Origin: JAQBQH01 sp035607415
Lineage (GTDB): Bacteria; Myxococcota_A; Polyangia; Palsa-1104
DNA: 64,000 nt
NCBI GenBank assembly: GCA_035607415.1
Contig: DATNAQ010000092.1
Span: forward strand, 1 to 64,000
Direction: 5' to 3'
The translations under genes were made by a program, and so were the position numbers. Of the stretch, positions 62,833-64,000 are shown piece by piece. Within the stretch, counting starts at the first letter, position 1; the number at the start of each line of letters is the position of its first letter. The notes under the pieces were generated by a model. It ran no database searches, was not told the DNA's origin, and saw nothing but the letters and a program-made list of their open reading frames with translations.

Positions 62833-64000
62833 AGCGCGCCCTCTTCTGCCGCATCGTTGCGGGGGCGTGCGCGCTCGTCGCGGCGCCGGCGTGGGCCAAG
62901 CCCGCCCCGGAAGCGGGCGCGTACCTGACGGAGATGGAGCGCCGCGGCCTCGTCGACAAGACGGCGGTGACGCCCAAGATGCTGGCCGACGAGGTGCGCC
63001 GCGCCGACGACGAATTGGTCGCGGGCCAGCCGGCGGCCGCAGCGGCGCGGCTGTACGCGATCGTCGAAGGGCCGCGCTATCAGGACTTCAGCGACAGCGA
63101 TGACTTTCAGGACGCCGAGTATCGCCTCGGCCTGGCGATGGCGCGTGGCGGCGGCGTCACCACCGCGCGGCGCTACCTCGCCCGATCGCTGCAGCGCGGG
63201 CCGAAGGCGCCCTACTACCACGCCGCGCTGCGCGCCTACGTCGACGTCTGCCTCGATCAGCGCATCACCGAGTCGTGCGCCGCCGAGATCGACAAGCTCG
63301 GCGCCGAGGACGTGAACGAGGAGCTCGCCTACCTGCACGGCCGCGCGCTCTACGAAGGCAACCACTACGAGCGCGCCGAGGACGAGCTGGCGAAGGTGAC
63401 GCCGAAGTCGCGCTTCTACTCGTCGGCGCTGTATTTGCGCGGTGTCATGCGCGTCAAGCGCCAGGATCTGCGCGGCGCCGAGGACGCGTTCTGCGCCATC
63501 GCCGACGTCAAGCCGGGCGATCGCATCCGCTTCTACATCGACGGGCGCTACTACGCGCTCAGGGATCTGGCGCGCCTCGCGCTCGGCCGCATCGCGCACG
63601 AAGAGGGGCGCGACGACGACGCCTTCTATCATTACTTCTTGATCCCGTCGGACTCGAAGAAGCTGCCCGACGCGCTGTTCGAGGCGGCGTGGGCGTCGCT
63701 GGCGCACAAGGACTACGACCTCGGCGCGCGACTCGTCGAAGAGTTCCTCAAGGCCTACGGCTCGACGCCGCGCGCGGCCGAGGCGCGCCTCCTCTACGCC
63801 ACCCTGCAGGTCAAGACCTGCCGCTTCGCCGACGCCGAGAAGGGCTTCGATCGCGCGCTCGCCGAGTACGAGCCGCTCACGCGCGCCGTCGATCGCGCCA
63901 TCGCCGACGCGGCCACGCGGCGCGCGCTCGCCGAGCGGCTGCTCGGGGCCGACGAGGAGCATCCGATCGACACCGCGGACACCGACGGCATGATCGCGTC
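62829..64000 (+). CDS. Periplasmic TPR protein (partial, runs off the window)
   Basis: The GTG at 62829 overlaps the previous stop and opens a signal peptide (ALFCRIVAGACALVAAPAWA). About 390 residues are visible with repeated helix pairs of the TPR/outer-membrane-assembly type: AEYRLGLAMARGGGVTTARRY, LAYLHGRALYEGNHYERAED, FYSSALYLRGVMRVKRQDLR. The frame stays open to the end of the window. With the upstream two-barrel plus Pro-rich gene order it resembles the GltB-GltA-GltC group of the Myxococcus gliding complex, where GltC is a periplasmic TPR protein (inference). Confidence 0.75.
   Translation, partial: MKRALFCRIVAGACALVAAPAWAKPAPEAGAYLTEMERRGLVDKTAVTPKMLADEVRRADDELVAGQPAAAAARLYAIVEGPRYQDFSDSDDFQDAEYRLGLAMARGGGVTTARRYLARSLQRGPKAPYYHAALRAYVDVCLDQRITESCAAEIDKLGAEDVNEELAYLHGRALYEGNHYERAEDELAKVTPKSRFYSSALYLRGVMRVKRQDLRGAEDAFCAIADVKPGDRIRFYIDGRYYALRDLARLALGRIAHEEGRDDDAFYHYFLIPSDSKKLPDALFEAAWASLAHKDYDLGARLVEEFLKAYGSTPRAAEARLLYATLQVKTCRFADAEKGFDRALAEYEPLTRAVDRAIADAATRRALAERLLGADEEHPIDTADTDGMIA

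Overview
The window is very GC-rich (mostly G/C at third codon positions) and densely coding on both strands. It reads as a chromosomal segment of a member of the Myxococcota (myxobacteria-like, formerly Deltaproteobacteria). Grounds: several Ser/Thr protein kinases, three sigma-54 enhancer-binding proteins (one fused to a kinase), membrane histidine kinases, AAA/TPR signalling proteins, paired myxobacterial-type outer-membrane beta-barrel proteins, a Roadblock protein and many lipoproteins. This taxonomic placement is inference. There is no rRNA, tRNA, CRISPR array, prophage, transposase gene or antibiotic cluster. The only mobile-like item is a 165-bp transposon-like miniature element (10932-11096). 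No gene-free stretch exceeds 300 bp.

Layout. 1-5344: start of a divergent secreted-protein gene, Ser/Thr kinase, enoyl-CoA hydratase/isomerase-like protein, zinc-ribbon Ser/Thr kinase and a small secreted protein. 5274-10087 (minus): cmk, rpsA, sppA, AI-2E-type permease. 10150-17250 (plus): two membrane proteins separated by the miniature element, then a PpiC-type isomerase, Roadblock protein, DUF4350, MoxR ATPase, DUF58 and pyroglutamyl-peptidase run. 17303-25693: ferredoxin, terminator, smc (minus), GH5-like hydrolase, carboxypeptidase-regulatory-like membrane protein, ftsY. 25865-28497: two outer-membrane barrel proteins, a receiver protein and a lipoprotein. 28650-33578: a 1642-residue regulator joining kinase, ATPase/TPR, GAF, sigma-54 AAA+ and Fis-type helix-turn-helix. 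33666-37246: TPR protein, FG-GAP lipoprotein, cupredoxin-like lipoprotein. 37450-43151 (minus): NUDIX, intact histidine kinase, degenerate GGDEF protein, histidine kinase without its phospho-acceptor His. 43233-48990 (plus): DUF507, a small membrane protein with a hairpin over its ribosome-binding site, SDR, ETF-like alpha and beta genes, ADP-forming CoA-ligase-like gene, DctP-like binding protein. 49003-54925 (minus): AAA/TPR protein, PcnB-type nucleotidyltransferase and a nitroreductase-like/receiver/histidine kinase fusion. 54980-57763: a tightly overlapped four-gene envelope operon ending in DUF4266 and DUF3570. 58009-60713 (minus): FHA-type and receiver-type sigma-54 activators. 60732-64000: an envelope operon with two barrel proteins, a Pro-rich protein and a TPR protein, resembling the gliding-motility gltBAC arrangement.

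The most unusual signal is at four gene junctions (2240, 6584-6669, 12133-12287, 14808-14909). There the stop of one gene and the start of the next are joined by one or two mini-ORFs of 6 to 33 codons, each overlapping its neighbours by ATGA or GTGA. All six start-to-start spacings (20, 17, 65, 53, 98, 98 nt) equal 3n-1, which a stop/start relay needs. Two of the 33-codon mini-ORFs, 2.5 kb apart, are related to each other, so a dispersed repeat seems to have spread while keeping translational coupling. Other items worth testing are the nitroreductase-fused histidine kinase, the kinase/sigma-54 giant, the His-less kinase beside a degenerate GGDEF protein, two SD-masking hairpins, and a degenerate ETF/CoA-ligase module.
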